In this document: positions 18,082 through 29,600 of the stretch, in pieces
Position numbering within the stretch: position 1 is the stretch's first letter
Layout: each line of letters starts with the position of its first letter
Source of the DNA: an uncultured Bacteroidota bacterium
Lineage (GTDB): Bacteria > Bacteroidota > Bacteroidia > UKL13-3
Assembly: GCA_903901345.1 (NCBI GenBank)
Contig: CAIUQQ010000033.1
Coordinates: forward strand, 1 to 34,206
Direction: 5' to 3'
Length of the DNA stretch: 34,206 bases
The notes under the pieces: generated by a model
What the model was told of the DNA's origin: nothing
What the model saw: the letters and a program-made list of their open reading frames with translations, nothing else
The model's database searches: none
Program-made: the position numbers and the translations under genes

Positions 18082-18711
18082 ATGAAACTATATAACAACT
18101 TAAATAGTTCAGTAATTGAACTGATAAAAGAGTTTAATTTAATTACCGAAACCCAAAAAAAAGAACTTGAAAATTTAGCCTTGGCCATCAATGAAAGTAT
18201 AACTAAATATGGCAAAGCAGAAATCACGGTAATTTGCACTCATAATTCTCGTAGAAGTCAGCTTGGACAGCTTTGGATAAAGGTAGCAGCCATACATTAT
18301 GGAATAAAGAATATTTACACTTTTTCGGGTGGAACAGAAGCAACTTCATTTAATTATAGAATGGTAAATGCTGTTAAAGAATATGGATTTAAGGTGAAGC
18401 AATTGGATGAAAATGCAAATCCAAAGTATCATATTCCATTAGGTGAAGAAGATGAAAGTATGGATATACTTTTTTCAAAAGTTTATTCAGAAAACTATAA
18501 TCCGCAATCCAATTATATAGCCATTATGGTGTGTAGTCAAGCTGATGAAGGTTGCCCATTTGTAGCAGGAGCTAGCAAACGAATTTCATTGCCTTATATA
18601 GACCCAAAAGAATTTGATGACACTGAATTTGAAAGCTTCAAATACCTTGAAAAAGTGAAAGAAATTGGAAGAGATATGCTTTATATGACCAGTAAAATAA
18701 AAAAAATATAA
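18082..18711 (+). CDS. Arsenate-reductase-like low-molecular-weight protein-tyrosine-phosphatase family protein
   Basis: P-loop 'ITVICTHNSRRSQLGQLW' (C-X5-R-S), 'FSGGTEATSFNYRMVNAV'; one base separates its ATG from the ACR3 stop codon. Confidence 0.88.
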   Translation: MKLYNNLNSSVIELIKEFNLITETQKKELENLALAINESITKYGKAEITVICTHNSRRSQLGQLWIKVAAIHYGIKNIYTFSGGTEATSFNYRMVNAVKEYGFKVKQLDENANPKYHIPLGEEDESMDILFSKVYSENYNPQSNYIAIMVCSQADEGCPFVAGASKRISLPYIDPKEFDDTEFESFKYLEKVKEIGRDMLYMTSKIKKI

Positions 18712-18713
18712 TC

Positions 18714-18751
18714 AAAAAAAAGGTGTTCAATTTAAAACTGATCACCCTTTT
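18714..18751. terminator. Bidirectional terminator-like hairpin between the ars phosphatase and carB
   Basis: AAAAAGGTGTTCA...TGATCACCCTTTT inverted repeat (one mismatch) with A/T tracts on both sides, between convergent genes. Confidence 0.6.
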
Positions 18752-18774
18752 ATATTTATATTTTATGCTTAAAA

Positions 18775-21594
18775 CTAACGGCTTAAAAACATACTCTTTT
18801 GGTTTTTTAATTGACGGAAATGTGGGTCATTTAAATCTTTTATAAAACGAATTGCTTCACCTGTAGATTTCATTTCTGGGCCTAATTCTTTGTTTACATT
18901 TTCAAATTTTTCGAATGAGAAAACTGGCTCTTTTATGGCGTATCCAACAAGTTTACGTTCAAAAACAAAGTCTGTTAATTTGTTTTCACCTAACATAATT
19001 TTAGTAGCTATATTTACATAGGCTATTCCATATGCTTTGGCAATAAATGGAACTGTTCTACTTGAGCGAGGATTGGCTTCAATTACATAAACTTTTTCAT
19101 TTTTTATAGCAAACTGCATATTCATTAAACCTCTAATATTCATTTTAAAGGCCAATTTAGTAGCAATGTCTTCCATTTGTTTTTGAACGTTATCACTTAA
19201 ACTAAATGGAGGCAAAACTGCACTTGAATCGCCACTGTGAATTCCTGCAGGTTCTATATGTTCCATCATTCCTATAATGTGAACTGTTTCGCCATCGCAT
19301 ATTAAGTCAATTTCTGCTTCTTCTGCTCTATCTAAAAAATGGTCAATTAATACCCGATTTCCAGGCAAATCACCCAATAAATCTATCACTGCTTTTTCTA
19401 AATCTTCATCGTTTATAACAATCTTCATTCCTTGTCCACCAAGCACATAACTAGGACGAACCAAAACTGGATAACCAACTACTTTTGCTACTGCTATGGC
19501 TTCATCTGCATCTTCGGCTACTCCATAATTTGGATAAGGAATATTTAGTTCTTTTAACAAATCAGAAAACAATCCTCTGTCTTCCGAAATATCCATATCA
19601 GGAAAACTGGTTCCAATTATTTTTATTCCATGCTCATGCAATTTCTTTGCAATTTTCAAAGCTGTTTGACCACCCAATTGAACAACTACACCAATAGGTT
19701 TTTCTTTTTCAATGATTTCACGTAAATGTTCCCAAAATATTGGCTCAAAATACAATTTATCTGCCATATCAAAATCGGTAGAAACTGTTTCTGGATTACA
19801 GTTAATCATAATGGCTTCGTATCCGCATTCTTTGGCAGCTAACAAACCATGAACGCAGCAATAATCGAACTCTATTCCTTGTCCAATTCTATTGGGGCCA
19901 GAACCTAAAACAATTATTTTCTTTTTATCACTTACTATGCTTTCGTCTTCTTGATCAAATGTTGAATAGAAATAATTAGTTGGTGATGGAAATTCAGCTG
20001 CGCAAGTATCTACCATTTTAAATACTCGTTTTACATTCATTTGTGAACGTAAGTCCCAAACTTCATCTTCGGTTGTGTCGCCACCTAATAAATGTGCAAT
20101 TTGGGCATCGCTATAACCTTTTTGCTTTAACTCCACCATTATTTCATGTGGCATGTTTTTTAAGTTAAATCGTTTGGCAGTATTTTCCAAATGCACCATG
20201 TCGCTTATTTGGTTTAAAAACCAACGACTGATACGTGTAATTTTTTCTATGGATGAAATGGGTACGCCTAAACTTAAAGCATCCTTTACTGCAAAAATTC
20301 TATCCCAACTTGGGTTTTTCAATTTATCAATAATGTCTTCTAATTTTTTCTGTTGGTAACCATCGGCTCCCAAACCGTTGCGTTTAATTTCAAGCGATTG
20401 TATTGCTTTTTGCAATGCTTCAATAAAAGTCCTACCAATTCCCATAGTTTCTCCTACCGATTTCATTTGCAATCCTAAGGTTTTATTAGCACCTTTAAAT
20501 TTGTCAAAATTCCAACGTGGTACTTTTACTATAACATAATCAATAGCTGGTTCAAAAAAGGCTGAAGTAGTTTTAGTAACAGGATTTTTTAATTCGTCTA
20601 AATGATAACCTATGGCTAGTTTTGCTGCAATTTTTGCAATTGGATAACCTGTTGCTTTACTTGCTAAAGCAGAAGAACGAGAAACTCTAGGATTTATTTC
20701 TACTGAAATTATATCTTCATTTTCAGGATTTACAGCAAACTGTACATTACAGCCACCAGTAAAGTTACCAATACTGCGCATCATATGTATTGCCATGTCG
20801 CGCATGCGCTGATATGTTGAATCGCTCAATGTCATTGCAGGCGCTACAGTAATGGAATCGCCTGTATGAATTCCCATTGGGTCAAAGTTTTCAATAGTAC
20901 AAATAACAGTTACATTATTATTGCTATCTCGCAATAATTCTAACTCATATTCTTGCCAACCAAATAATGCTTTTTCAACCAATACTTCATGCGAAGGGGA
21001 GGCTTCAAGTCCACGTTTTAAAGCAGCATCTAATTCTGATTTTTCATTTACAAAACCTCCTCCACTTCCACCTAAAGTAAACGAAGGTCGAATTACTAAT
21101 GGGAAACCTATTTCTTGAGCTATTTCTTTACCTTCTAAAAACGAATTTGCCACTCTTGATTGAGCCACTGGAACGCCTATGTCAATCATTTTCTGACGAA
21201 ATAATTCTCTATTTTCAGTTGTGTTTATTGCATCTATATCAACGCCAATCATTCTAACGTTGTACTTTTCCCATAGTCCAATTTCATCTGCTTCAATGGC
21301 CAAATTTAAAGCTGTTTGCCCGCCCATGGTTGGTAAAACTGCATCTATTTTACGCTCTTTTAGTATTTGTTCAATACTCTCAATATTTAAAGGTAATAAA
21401 TACACATTATCAGCGGTTACTTTATCTGTCATAATAGTAGCTGGATTTGAATTAATTAAAGTAACTTCAATTCCTTCTTCTTTTAATGACCGTGCGGCTT
21501 GACTTCCTGAATAATCAAATTCACACGCTTGACCAATTACAATGGGTCCACTTCCGATAATTAATACTGATTTGAGGCTGGTATCTTTTGGCAT
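18775..21594 (-). CDS. carB: Carbamoyl-phosphate synthase large subunit (short form)
   Basis: Two ATP-grasp halves: 'SVLIIGSGPIVIGQACEFDYSGSQA' and 'KIIVLGSGPNRIGQGIEFDYCCVHG'; 'ISVEINPRVSRSSALASKATGYPIA', 'YVIEANPRSSRTVPFIAKAYG'. Confidence 0.97.
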   Translation of the reverse strand: MPKDTSLKSVLIIGSGPIVIGQACEFDYSGSQAARSLKEEGIEVTLINSNPATIMTDKVTADNVYLLPLNIESIEQILKERKIDAVLPTMGGQTALNLAIEADEIGLWEKYNVRMIGVDIDAINTTENRELFRQKMIDIGVPVAQSRVANSFLEGKEIAQEIGFPLVIRPSFTLGGSGGGFVNEKSELDAALKRGLEASPSHEVLVEKALFGWQEYELELLRDSNNNVTVICTIENFDPMGIHTGDSITVAPAMTLSDSTYQRMRDMAIHMMRSIGNFTGGCNVQFAVNPENEDIISVEINPRVSRSSALASKATGYPIAKIAAKLAIGYHLDELKNPVTKTTSAFFEPAIDYVIVKVPRWNFDKFKGANKTLGLQMKSVGETMGIGRTFIEALQKAIQSLEIKRNGLGADGYQQKKLEDIIDKLKNPSWDRIFAVKDALSLGVPISSIEKITRISRWFLNQISDMVHLENTAKRFNLKNMPHEIMVELKQKGYSDAQIAHLLGGDTTEDEVWDLRSQMNVKRVFKMVDTCAAEFPSPTNYFYSTFDQEDESIVSDKKKIIVLGSGPNRIGQGIEFDYCCVHGLLAAKECGYEAIMINCNPETVSTDFDMADKLYFEPIFWEHLREIIEKEKPIGVVVQLGGQTALKIAKKLHEHGIKIIGTSFPDMDISEDRGLFSDLLKELNIPYPNYGVAEDADEAIAVAKVVGYPVLVRPSYVLGGQGMKIVINDEDLEKAVIDLLGDLPGNRVLIDHFLDRAEEAEIDLICDGETVHIIGMMEHIEPAGIHSGDSSAVLPPFSLSDNVQKQMEDIATKLAFKMNIRGLMNMQFAIKNEKVYVIEANPRSSRTVPFIAKAYGIAYVNIATKIMLGENKLTDFVFERKLVGYAIKEPVFSFEKFENVNKELGPEMKSTGEAIRFIKDLNDPHFRQLKNQKSMFLSR

Positions 21595-21789
21595 ATTTTT
21601 ATTTTTTACTTTTCTTAGAATAAGAAAAAAGTTTTTAATTAATTACAATAATTCACATATTCACGTGGTTAACATTATACGCTTATAAATAAATTGGGCA
21701 AAGATAATTTTTGAAATCAAAGAATAAAGGTTGTGGAAAGAAAAAAGATAAATATTATAACTCAATAAAAAAAATGATTGATTCAAAAC

Positions 21790-21826
21790 AAAAAAGACTC
21801 CATACTTTTGGTATGGAGTCTTTTTT
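21790..21826 (-). terminator. Rho-independent terminator of the adhesin-OmpA operon
   Basis: Perfect 16-bp stem AAAAAAGACTCCATAC / GTATGGAGTCTTTTTT with 5-nt loop, just beyond the OmpA-like stop. Confidence 0.9.
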
Positions 21827-21846
21827 GTTTTTATTAAATAGTTTCT

Positions 21847-23400
21847 TTATTCTAGAATAAATTCTACTCTTCTGTTGTAAGCATTAGATTCTTTGGCATC
21901 TGACCCCATCATTTTTTGAGCGCCCATGGCTTTAATAGTAATATTGTTTTTACTAACACCATGATTTTCTAAATAATTTGATACTGCTTCTGCCCTGTTT
22001 TTCGATAATACATAATTTGCTTCATCACTTCCTACGTTATCAGCATAACCTAAAACTGTTAATTTAAACGAAGGATTGTCCATTATTACTTTAGCACATT
22101 GTGTTAAAATAACTTTATCTGTTGCATTTAAGTTTGCTTTGTTTGTTTCAAAATAAATTTTATTCATTTCTACTAAAAGCATGCTTCTTAATTCTTGTTT
22201 TAAGCTATTACTTAAGCTTTGAATTGGAGTTGTTGTATTTGTATTGGAAGGTACTACTGCAACTGGTGTAGTTGCTACCGGAGGTGTAACTGGTATTACT
22301 TCTGGTGTAGTTATTACAGGAACAATTGCCACTGGAGTGGGTACTGCTGCTTTGTCTACTTGCTTATCTGCAACTTTGTTATCATTTAAACCTGCTAATT
22401 TCTGACCATCCATTTCATTGCAACCATTCACAAAAGTTCCTTTTACAGTTGGACACTGATCTCTATAATCTGGAATACCGTCTCCATCTGTATCTTTTGT
22501 TAAAAGCTCGTTATCTGCTTGTATTTTTGCTATTTTCTGATTGATGTTTTTCAAACTATCGCTCAATGCTAACATAATATTAGTGTTTGAATTATTAGTA
22601 GTTTCGGTTACTGTATTTAAAGTTTGGCTTTGATTGTTCCCAACTCTATCTATATGCATACTATTTCCTAATGAAAAGCAAAGTCCTACTGTTGTTTTAG
22701 CCATGTAATCTCTGCCTGAACCATAATCCCATCCATCCCATGCATCTGTATAGGTTTGAATAAATTCACTTTGCAAGTTAACATGCCAATGGTTGTTAAA
22801 ATGGTAACGCATTCCAGCACCTAATCCTATTTGCATTGTTGTTCCATTTGATGTTCCTGTCTCTTTTTCATCATAAACGTACTTTCTTTTGGTATCAAAG
22901 GTCGATTGTGAAACACTTGCTCTTAAAAACGGAACAAATTTATAGGGCTTTACCCTGCTGTTTCCTTTTAAGTCGTAATTCAATCCAAATGTTAAAAATG
23001 ATACTTTAGAAGTATAGAACTCATTTGCATCGTTCGTTTCACCTGTCATATTTCCTTTATCGTAGGCTAAATCTAAACTTATTTTATTTGTTATAAAATA
23101 ATTAAGATTCATACCATATGCCATGTCAAATTTAGTTTTACTGCCATTTAATCCACTTGGATCGGTGGTTTCGGTTCCGTTTAACTTCCCAAATCCATTG
23201 TATTGAATGTCATAAAGATGGCTTAGTCTAATACCAAGACTAAGTCGGTTAAACTTTGCTTTAGCAGCAGGCTTGGCTGTTACTGTGGTACTAGTAACTG
23301 TTTGTGTGCCTTGAGGAGCTTGTGCTAATAGGGTTGTTCCCCCTATTAGCATGGCTGACATCACTATTGCTTTTGTTATATTTAAACAATTTGTATTCAT
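21847..23400 (-). CDS. OmpA-family outer membrane protein (beta-barrel, thrombospondin type 3-like motif, OmpA C-terminal domain)
   Basis: 'DTDGDGIPDYRDQCPTVKGTFVNGC' and C-terminal 'IYFETNKANLNATDKVILTQCAKVIMDNPSFKLTVLGYADNVGSDEANYVLSKNRAEAVSNYLENHGV...NAYNRRVEFIL'. Confidence 0.92.
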   Translation of the reverse strand: MNTNCLNITKAIVMSAMLIGGTTLLAQAPQGTQTVTSTTVTAKPAAKAKFNRLSLGIRLSHLYDIQYNGFGKLNGTETTDPSGLNGSKTKFDMAYGMNLNYFITNKISLDLAYDKGNMTGETNDANEFYTSKVSFLTFGLNYDLKGNSRVKPYKFVPFLRASVSQSTFDTKRKYVYDEKETGTSNGTTMQIGLGAGMRYHFNNHWHVNLQSEFIQTYTDAWDGWDYGSGRDYMAKTTVGLCFSLGNSMHIDRVGNNQSQTLNTVTETTNNSNTNIMLALSDSLKNINQKIAKIQADNELLTKDTDGDGIPDYRDQCPTVKGTFVNGCNEMDGQKLAGLNDNKVADKQVDKAAVPTPVAIVPVITTPEVIPVTPPVATTPVAVVPSNTNTTTPIQSLSNSLKQELRSMLLVEMNKIYFETNKANLNATDKVILTQCAKVIMDNPSFKLTVLGYADNVGSDEANYVLSKNRAEAVSNYLENHGVSKNNITIKAMGAQKMMGSDAKESNAYNRRVEFILE

Positions 23401-23433
23401 GATCTTGTTTCGTGTTTTTAGTTTTGTTTAAAT

Positions 23434-23667
23434 TTATTTAGTAATTACAATTGGCTTAACGCTTGTTTTGCCTGCTTGTGTTAAGCGTACAAAATAGGTT
23501 CCATCTGCTATATTACTTAAATCTAATTGTGTAATGAAAGTATTGATTTCAGTTTCGTAAACTAATTTTCCTAAAGCATCAAATACTTTAACACTAGTTT
23601 CTGTTGCACTTTGATCATCTAATTCAATATATATCATTCCATTTGATGGATTTGGATACATTTTAAA
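23434..23667 (-). other. Type IX secretion system C-terminal sorting domain (type A-like)
   Basis: 'FKMYPNPSNGMIYIELDDQSATETSVKVFDALGKLVYETEINTFITQLDLSNIADGTYFVRLTQAGKTSVKPIVITK' - YPNPSNG opening and KPIVITK ending. Confidence 0.93.
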
Positions 23668-26600
23668 TCCTACTTGTGTGTTTGCATTGTTTACTCCAAT
23701 ATTTACACCTATTGCATAAGCATCACTTTCTGTACTACATCCTTCTTTTGAACTCACTTTCACAGAATATAATCCTGAGCGTGTTGTATTATAAGACTGG
23801 CTAGTTGCTCCCGCAATTGGCTGACCATAACGTAACCATTGGTAGAAAGTAAACTGCTGCTGTACTTGTAACACTGTTGATGTTTTACGATCTATTACTG
23901 GTTTATCTGGTGCACGATTTACTGTTACAAAGAAGTTTCCTGCTGTTACACATTTTAAGCTATCTGTAAATGTATAGGTAACATTATAATTTCCAGATCC
24001 TGATAACGATGGATCAAACATTTTTCCATCTAATGTTACGCCACTTCCTGTAAAGGTATAAACACCTTTTGCATTGGTTGGAGTTAAGTTAAATGTTGCT
24101 ACGCTGCTACAAACTGTAATATTACTGAACGAATCTGGTACGTATTTAGGGTAAATTGTTACGGTATAACTACGTGTTACTTTGTTGCCTGATTTATCTT
24201 CAAACGTAAACGTATTGATTGTAACTCCTACTGGGTATTTATTTCCTATTGTTACACCTGCAGTTTGTTTGATGGTTACACCTCCACAATTATCTGTTGC
24301 TGTTGGCATGTTAGGACTATAATCTGCTCCACAGTATCCAAATGTAACATTAGCTGGTACATTACTAACAACTGGTAATATAGTATCTAATACTGTTACT
24401 GTTACTATCATGCTAGTTTTATTTCCACTTACGTCTCCTACTATAATTTCTACTAAGTTTAAACCTGCATCGTTACAATTAAACAATGTTTTGTTTACTG
24501 TTCTTGTGGTAATGCCTACATTGTCTGTTGAAGCACTGTCTAAATCACTTGCTGTTAATATTACACTTCCAAATGAATTTAAGTAAAGTGTTTTGTTACG
24601 TGCTATGATTATTGGAGCCATGGTATCATTTACAATTACGTTCACATTTACTAACTCACTATTTCCACTTGCATCTGTTGCGGTAAAGCTAACAATGTTC
24701 AAGCCTAAGTTTGTGCCGTTAAATGTTGTTTTACTTAATGCCAATGTTGTGATACCACAATTATCTGTTGAGCCATTATTAACTTGTGCAGTTGTTATAC
24801 TTGCTGTTCCACTTGCATTCAAATATACGTTCAAGTTATTGTTCACCACTACATTTGGTTTAAAGGTATCTAAAACTGTAACTGTAAAGCTTGCATTTGA
24901 AATGTTACCACTTGCATCTGTTGCTGTTAATGTTAATGTATTTGAATTAATTCCTCTGTCTGTACAATTGAATGATGATTTGCTAATTGATAGGTTTGCA
25001 ATGCTGCAATTATCAACTGTTCCATTATTCACTTGTGCTGGTGTAATAATTGCTAAACCTAATCCATTTAAGTAAACTGTTAAGTTTTGTGCTATAACCG
25101 TTGGTCTAATTGTATCTAATACGGTAATTATTGCATTGGCTGTAGCTATATTATTACTAATATCTCTTACTGTTAATACTACTGCATTGTTTCCAACATT
25201 ACTACATCCAAATGAAGTTTTACTCAATGTTAGGGTAGTTACTCCAACATTATCTGTTGAACCATTATTCACTTGTGCTGCTGTTACACTTGCTGAACCA
25301 CTTGCATCTAAGTAAATGGTTTTGTTCTGTGCAATTGCAACTGGCATCATGCTATCTAACACATTTACGTTCACATTTACTGACTGGTTGTTTCCACTTG
25401 CATCTGTTGCTGTAAAGCTTACTATGTTTAAGCCCAAGTTTGTTGAGTTAAAGCTGGTTTTGCTTAATGATAAAGCTGTAATTCCACAATTGTCGTTTGA
25501 ACCATTGTTTACTTGAGCTGTTGTTAATGTTGCTAATCCACTTGCATTTAAGTAAATATTCAAATTGTTATTTACAACTATATTAGGTCTAATGGTATCT
25601 AGTACTGATATATTAGCCAATGCTGTTGAAGTATTACCACTACCGTCTGTTACTGACAATGTAATGATATTTGAATTGATTCCTCTGTCTGTACAATTGA
25701 ATGCACTCTTACTTAATGTATAGGTTGCAATGCTGCAATTATCTGTTGAGCCATTATTTATTTGGGCTGGTGTAATGCTTACTTGACCTATTGCATTTAA
25801 ATAAAGGGTTAGGTTTCTTGCTACAACTATTGGTCTTACTGTATCTAATACTGTAATTGTGGCAGTTCCTGATGTGCTATTGTTACTGATATCACTTACT
25901 GTTAAAGTAACTATGTTAGCTCCAAGATCTGTACAGCTAAATGCTGTTCTACTTAATAATAAACTAGTAACGCCTACGTTATCGCTAGATCCATTATTCA
26001 CTTGCGCTGCTGTTACACTTGCTGTGCCACTTGCATTTAAGTAAATAGTTCTGTTCTGTGTAATAACTACTGGTCTTACTGTATCTAACACGGTTACTAT
26101 TACATTCACAGTTTGGCTATTGCTACTATTATCTGTTGCGGTAAATGTGATATTGTTAATTCCCAAATCAGATGCTGTATATGCTGTTTTACTTATACTC
26201 AATGTTTGAATGGTACAATTATCCGTTGTTCCATTGTTTACTTGAGCTGCTGTTAAACTTGCTGTACCAACAGCATTTAAATAGATTGTTCTGTTTTGAG
26301 TTAACACATTTGGCTTAATTGTATCTAACACGGTTACCGTTGCATTAATTGTTCTAAAGTTGCCACTTGCATCTGTAACTGTTACTGCTACCGTGTTTAT
26401 TCCTAAGTTAGCACAACTAAAGTTGTTTTGGCTTATGATACTTAATAATCCTGTTGAACAATTATCGCTGCTACTTAATATTACTTGTGATGCTGTTAAG
26501 CTTGCCGATCCGGTTGAGTTTACATAAATACTAGCTGATTTGGTCGTTAATAATGGTCTTACCGTATCTAATACTGTTGCGGTAAATGTTCTACTTCCAA

Positions 26601-29600
26601 TGTTTCCGGTAACGTCTGTACCATTTAATGTAATCGTGTTTACTCCAATATTAGCACAAGTGAATGCTGTTTGGCTTAATGTTTTTGTCACAATACTACA
26701 ATTGTCTGTACTTGAACTGTCAACGTCTGATACTGCAATATTAGCTGTTCCTGTTGCGCCTATATAAACGTTTATGTTTTGTTTTGGACGCATAGTTGGG
26801 CGAATGGTATCAAATACGTTTACTACAAAACTGGTTGTTCTAACATTGCTATTCACATCGGTTACAGTAAATATGATATTATTAGTTCCTAAATCTGTAC
26901 ATGTATAGTTGCTTTTGCTAATAGCAAATGTTGATACACCACAATTATCTGTACTGTTATTATTCACTTGAGATGCTGTGATTGATCCTGTTCCTGCAGC
27001 ATTTAAATAAACACTCTGGTTAGATACAATTGCATTTGGTGCTATCGTGTCTAAAATATTTACTGCTACTGTTGCTGAATGTGAATTACCACTTTGATCT
27101 TGAACGGTAAATAAGATATTATTGATTCCTGTGTTTGAACAATTGAATACTGATTGACTCAATACTCTACTTGTAATGGTACAATTATCGGTACTTGCAC
27201 TGTCTAATAAACCAGCATTGATTGTTACTTGACCATTTACTGATAAATAAGCATTGAATCTTGCTTTTGGTCTTGCTACTGGCGCTATTGGATCTAATAC
27301 AACAACGGTTGTTGTTCCTGTATTTACATTACCATTTACGTCTGTTACGGTTAAGGTTACTGTTTTAACTCCTAAATCTGTACATGAAATAGTTGTTGGC
27401 GAAACTGTTACACTTGCTATTCCGCAAGCATCTGTACTACCATTATTAAACTGTGGTGCCGTAATTCCAACACTTCCTGATTGATTTAAATACAATACTA
27501 TTCCATTTACAATATTCACTACTGGTCTTACTGTATCTTGTATTGTTACTACTGCTGTACCTGTTTTTATATTTCCATTTACATCGGTTACGGTTAATAC
27601 TACTGTATTAGCGCCAATATTTGAACAACTAAAGTTGTTTGGTGAAACAGTTGTCGTTGCGATTCCACAGGCATCACTTGATCCATTATTCACTTGTGAA
27701 GCTGTAATTGAGGCTGCTCCTAAGTTGTTTAATTGAACGGTTATGTTCTGTGTTACTACTACTGGTCTTACTGTATCTGCTATAGTTACTATTGCCGTTC
27801 CTGTTTTTACATTCCCTTTATTATCGGTCACGGTTAAAGTTACCGTATTTGCTCCAATATTTGAACAGGTAAAGGTACTTGGTGATACAGTAGTCGTTGC
27901 AATTCCACATGCATCACTTGATCCATTATTTACTTGTGAAGCTGTAATTGATGCTGCTCCTAAGCTACTTAATTGAACGGTTATGTTTTGTGTTACTACT
28001 ACTGGTCTTACTGTATCTGATACGGTTACTACTGCTGTACCGGTTTTAATGTTTCCATTTACATCGGTTACGGTTAACGTTACTGTATTGGCTCCTGTAT
28101 TGGTACATGTAAATGTGTTTGGTGATACTGACAATGTTGCTATGCCACATGCATCACTTGATCCATTATTTACTTGTGCACCTGTAATTGAAGCGGTTCC
28201 CAAGTTGCTTAATTGAACGGTTATGTTTTGTGTTAATACAACTGGTCTTACTGTATCTTGTACGGTTACTGTTGCATTTCTAGTAGTAATATTACCGTTT
28301 ACATCGGTTACGGTTAATACTACTGCATTGTTTCCAATATTAGTACATGTAAAAGTGGAAGGAGTAGCTGTTCTTGTTGCTATTCCACATATATCGGATG
28401 AGCTGCCTGTAATTTGTGCTCCTGTAATGGTAACTGTTCCTAAACTGTTTAACTGTACTGTAATGTTTTGTGACACTACTGTTGGTGTAATCGTATCGGC
28501 TACGGTTACTACTGCTGTGCCTGTTCTAACATTTCCGTTTACATCGGTTACTGTCAAGGTTACTGTGTTTGCTCCAATATTTGAACACGTAAAGGTATTT
28601 GGTGATACGGCATAAGTGGCTATTCCACAAATATCTGTTGATCCATTATTTATTTGAACGCCTGTGATTGAAGCAGTACCCAAACTGTTTAATTGAACTG
28701 TGATGTTTTGTGTATTTACTACTGGTCTTACTGTATCGGCTACGGTTACTACTGCTGTGCCCGTTTTAATGTTTCCATTTACATCGGTTACGGTTAATAT
28801 TACTGTATTGTTTCCAATATTTGAACATGTAAATGTACTTGGTGATACTGATAATGTTGAGATTCCACATGCATCACTTGAGCCATTGTTTACTTGTGCC
28901 GCTGTAATTGTTACTGTTCCTATGCTACTTAACTGTGCTGTTATATTCTGTGTAACTACTACTGGTACTACTGTATCTAATACTGTAATTGTTGCTGTGC
29001 CTGTTTTGAAGTTTCCTTTGGTATCGGTTACTGTCAATACTACTGAGTTTGCGCCTAAATTTGAACATGTAAAGGTATTTGGTGAAACAGTATAGGTTGA
29101 TATTCCACACGAATCACTTGATCCATTATCAACTTGTGAGCCTAAAACAGTTACTGTTCCATTTGAACCTAAATACGCATTTATGTTTTTAGTAATTACA
29201 TTTGGTCTTACTGTATCTATTACGGTTACTGTAGCATTTCCTGTTTTAAAGTTACCATTCACATCGGTTACTGTTAATACTACTATGTTAGCACCTGTAT
29301 TTGAACATGTAAATGTACTTGGACTTGCTGAATAAGTAGCAATTCCACATGCATCTAATGAACCGTTATTAATTTGAGTACCTAATATACTTGCTGTTCC
29401 TGTTGAACTTAAGTATACTGAAATGTTCTTTGTAATTACTGTTGGTTTAATGGTATCAAATATAGTTACTACTGCTGTGCCTGTTCTAACGTTTCCGCCT
29501 AAATCTGTAACGGTTAAGGTAACTGTATTTAATCCAATATTTGCACAACGTAATATATTTGGTGTTACTGTCATACTTGCTATGCCACAGAAATCTGTTG

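Noticed and set aside
19485-21502. Plus-strand ORFs antisense to carB
   Set aside because: carB is clearly coding on the minus strand through this entire interval.
21611-21627. TTTCTTAgaaTAAGAAA hairpin upstream of carB
   Set aside because: Very short AT-only stem in an AT-rich region; likely chance.
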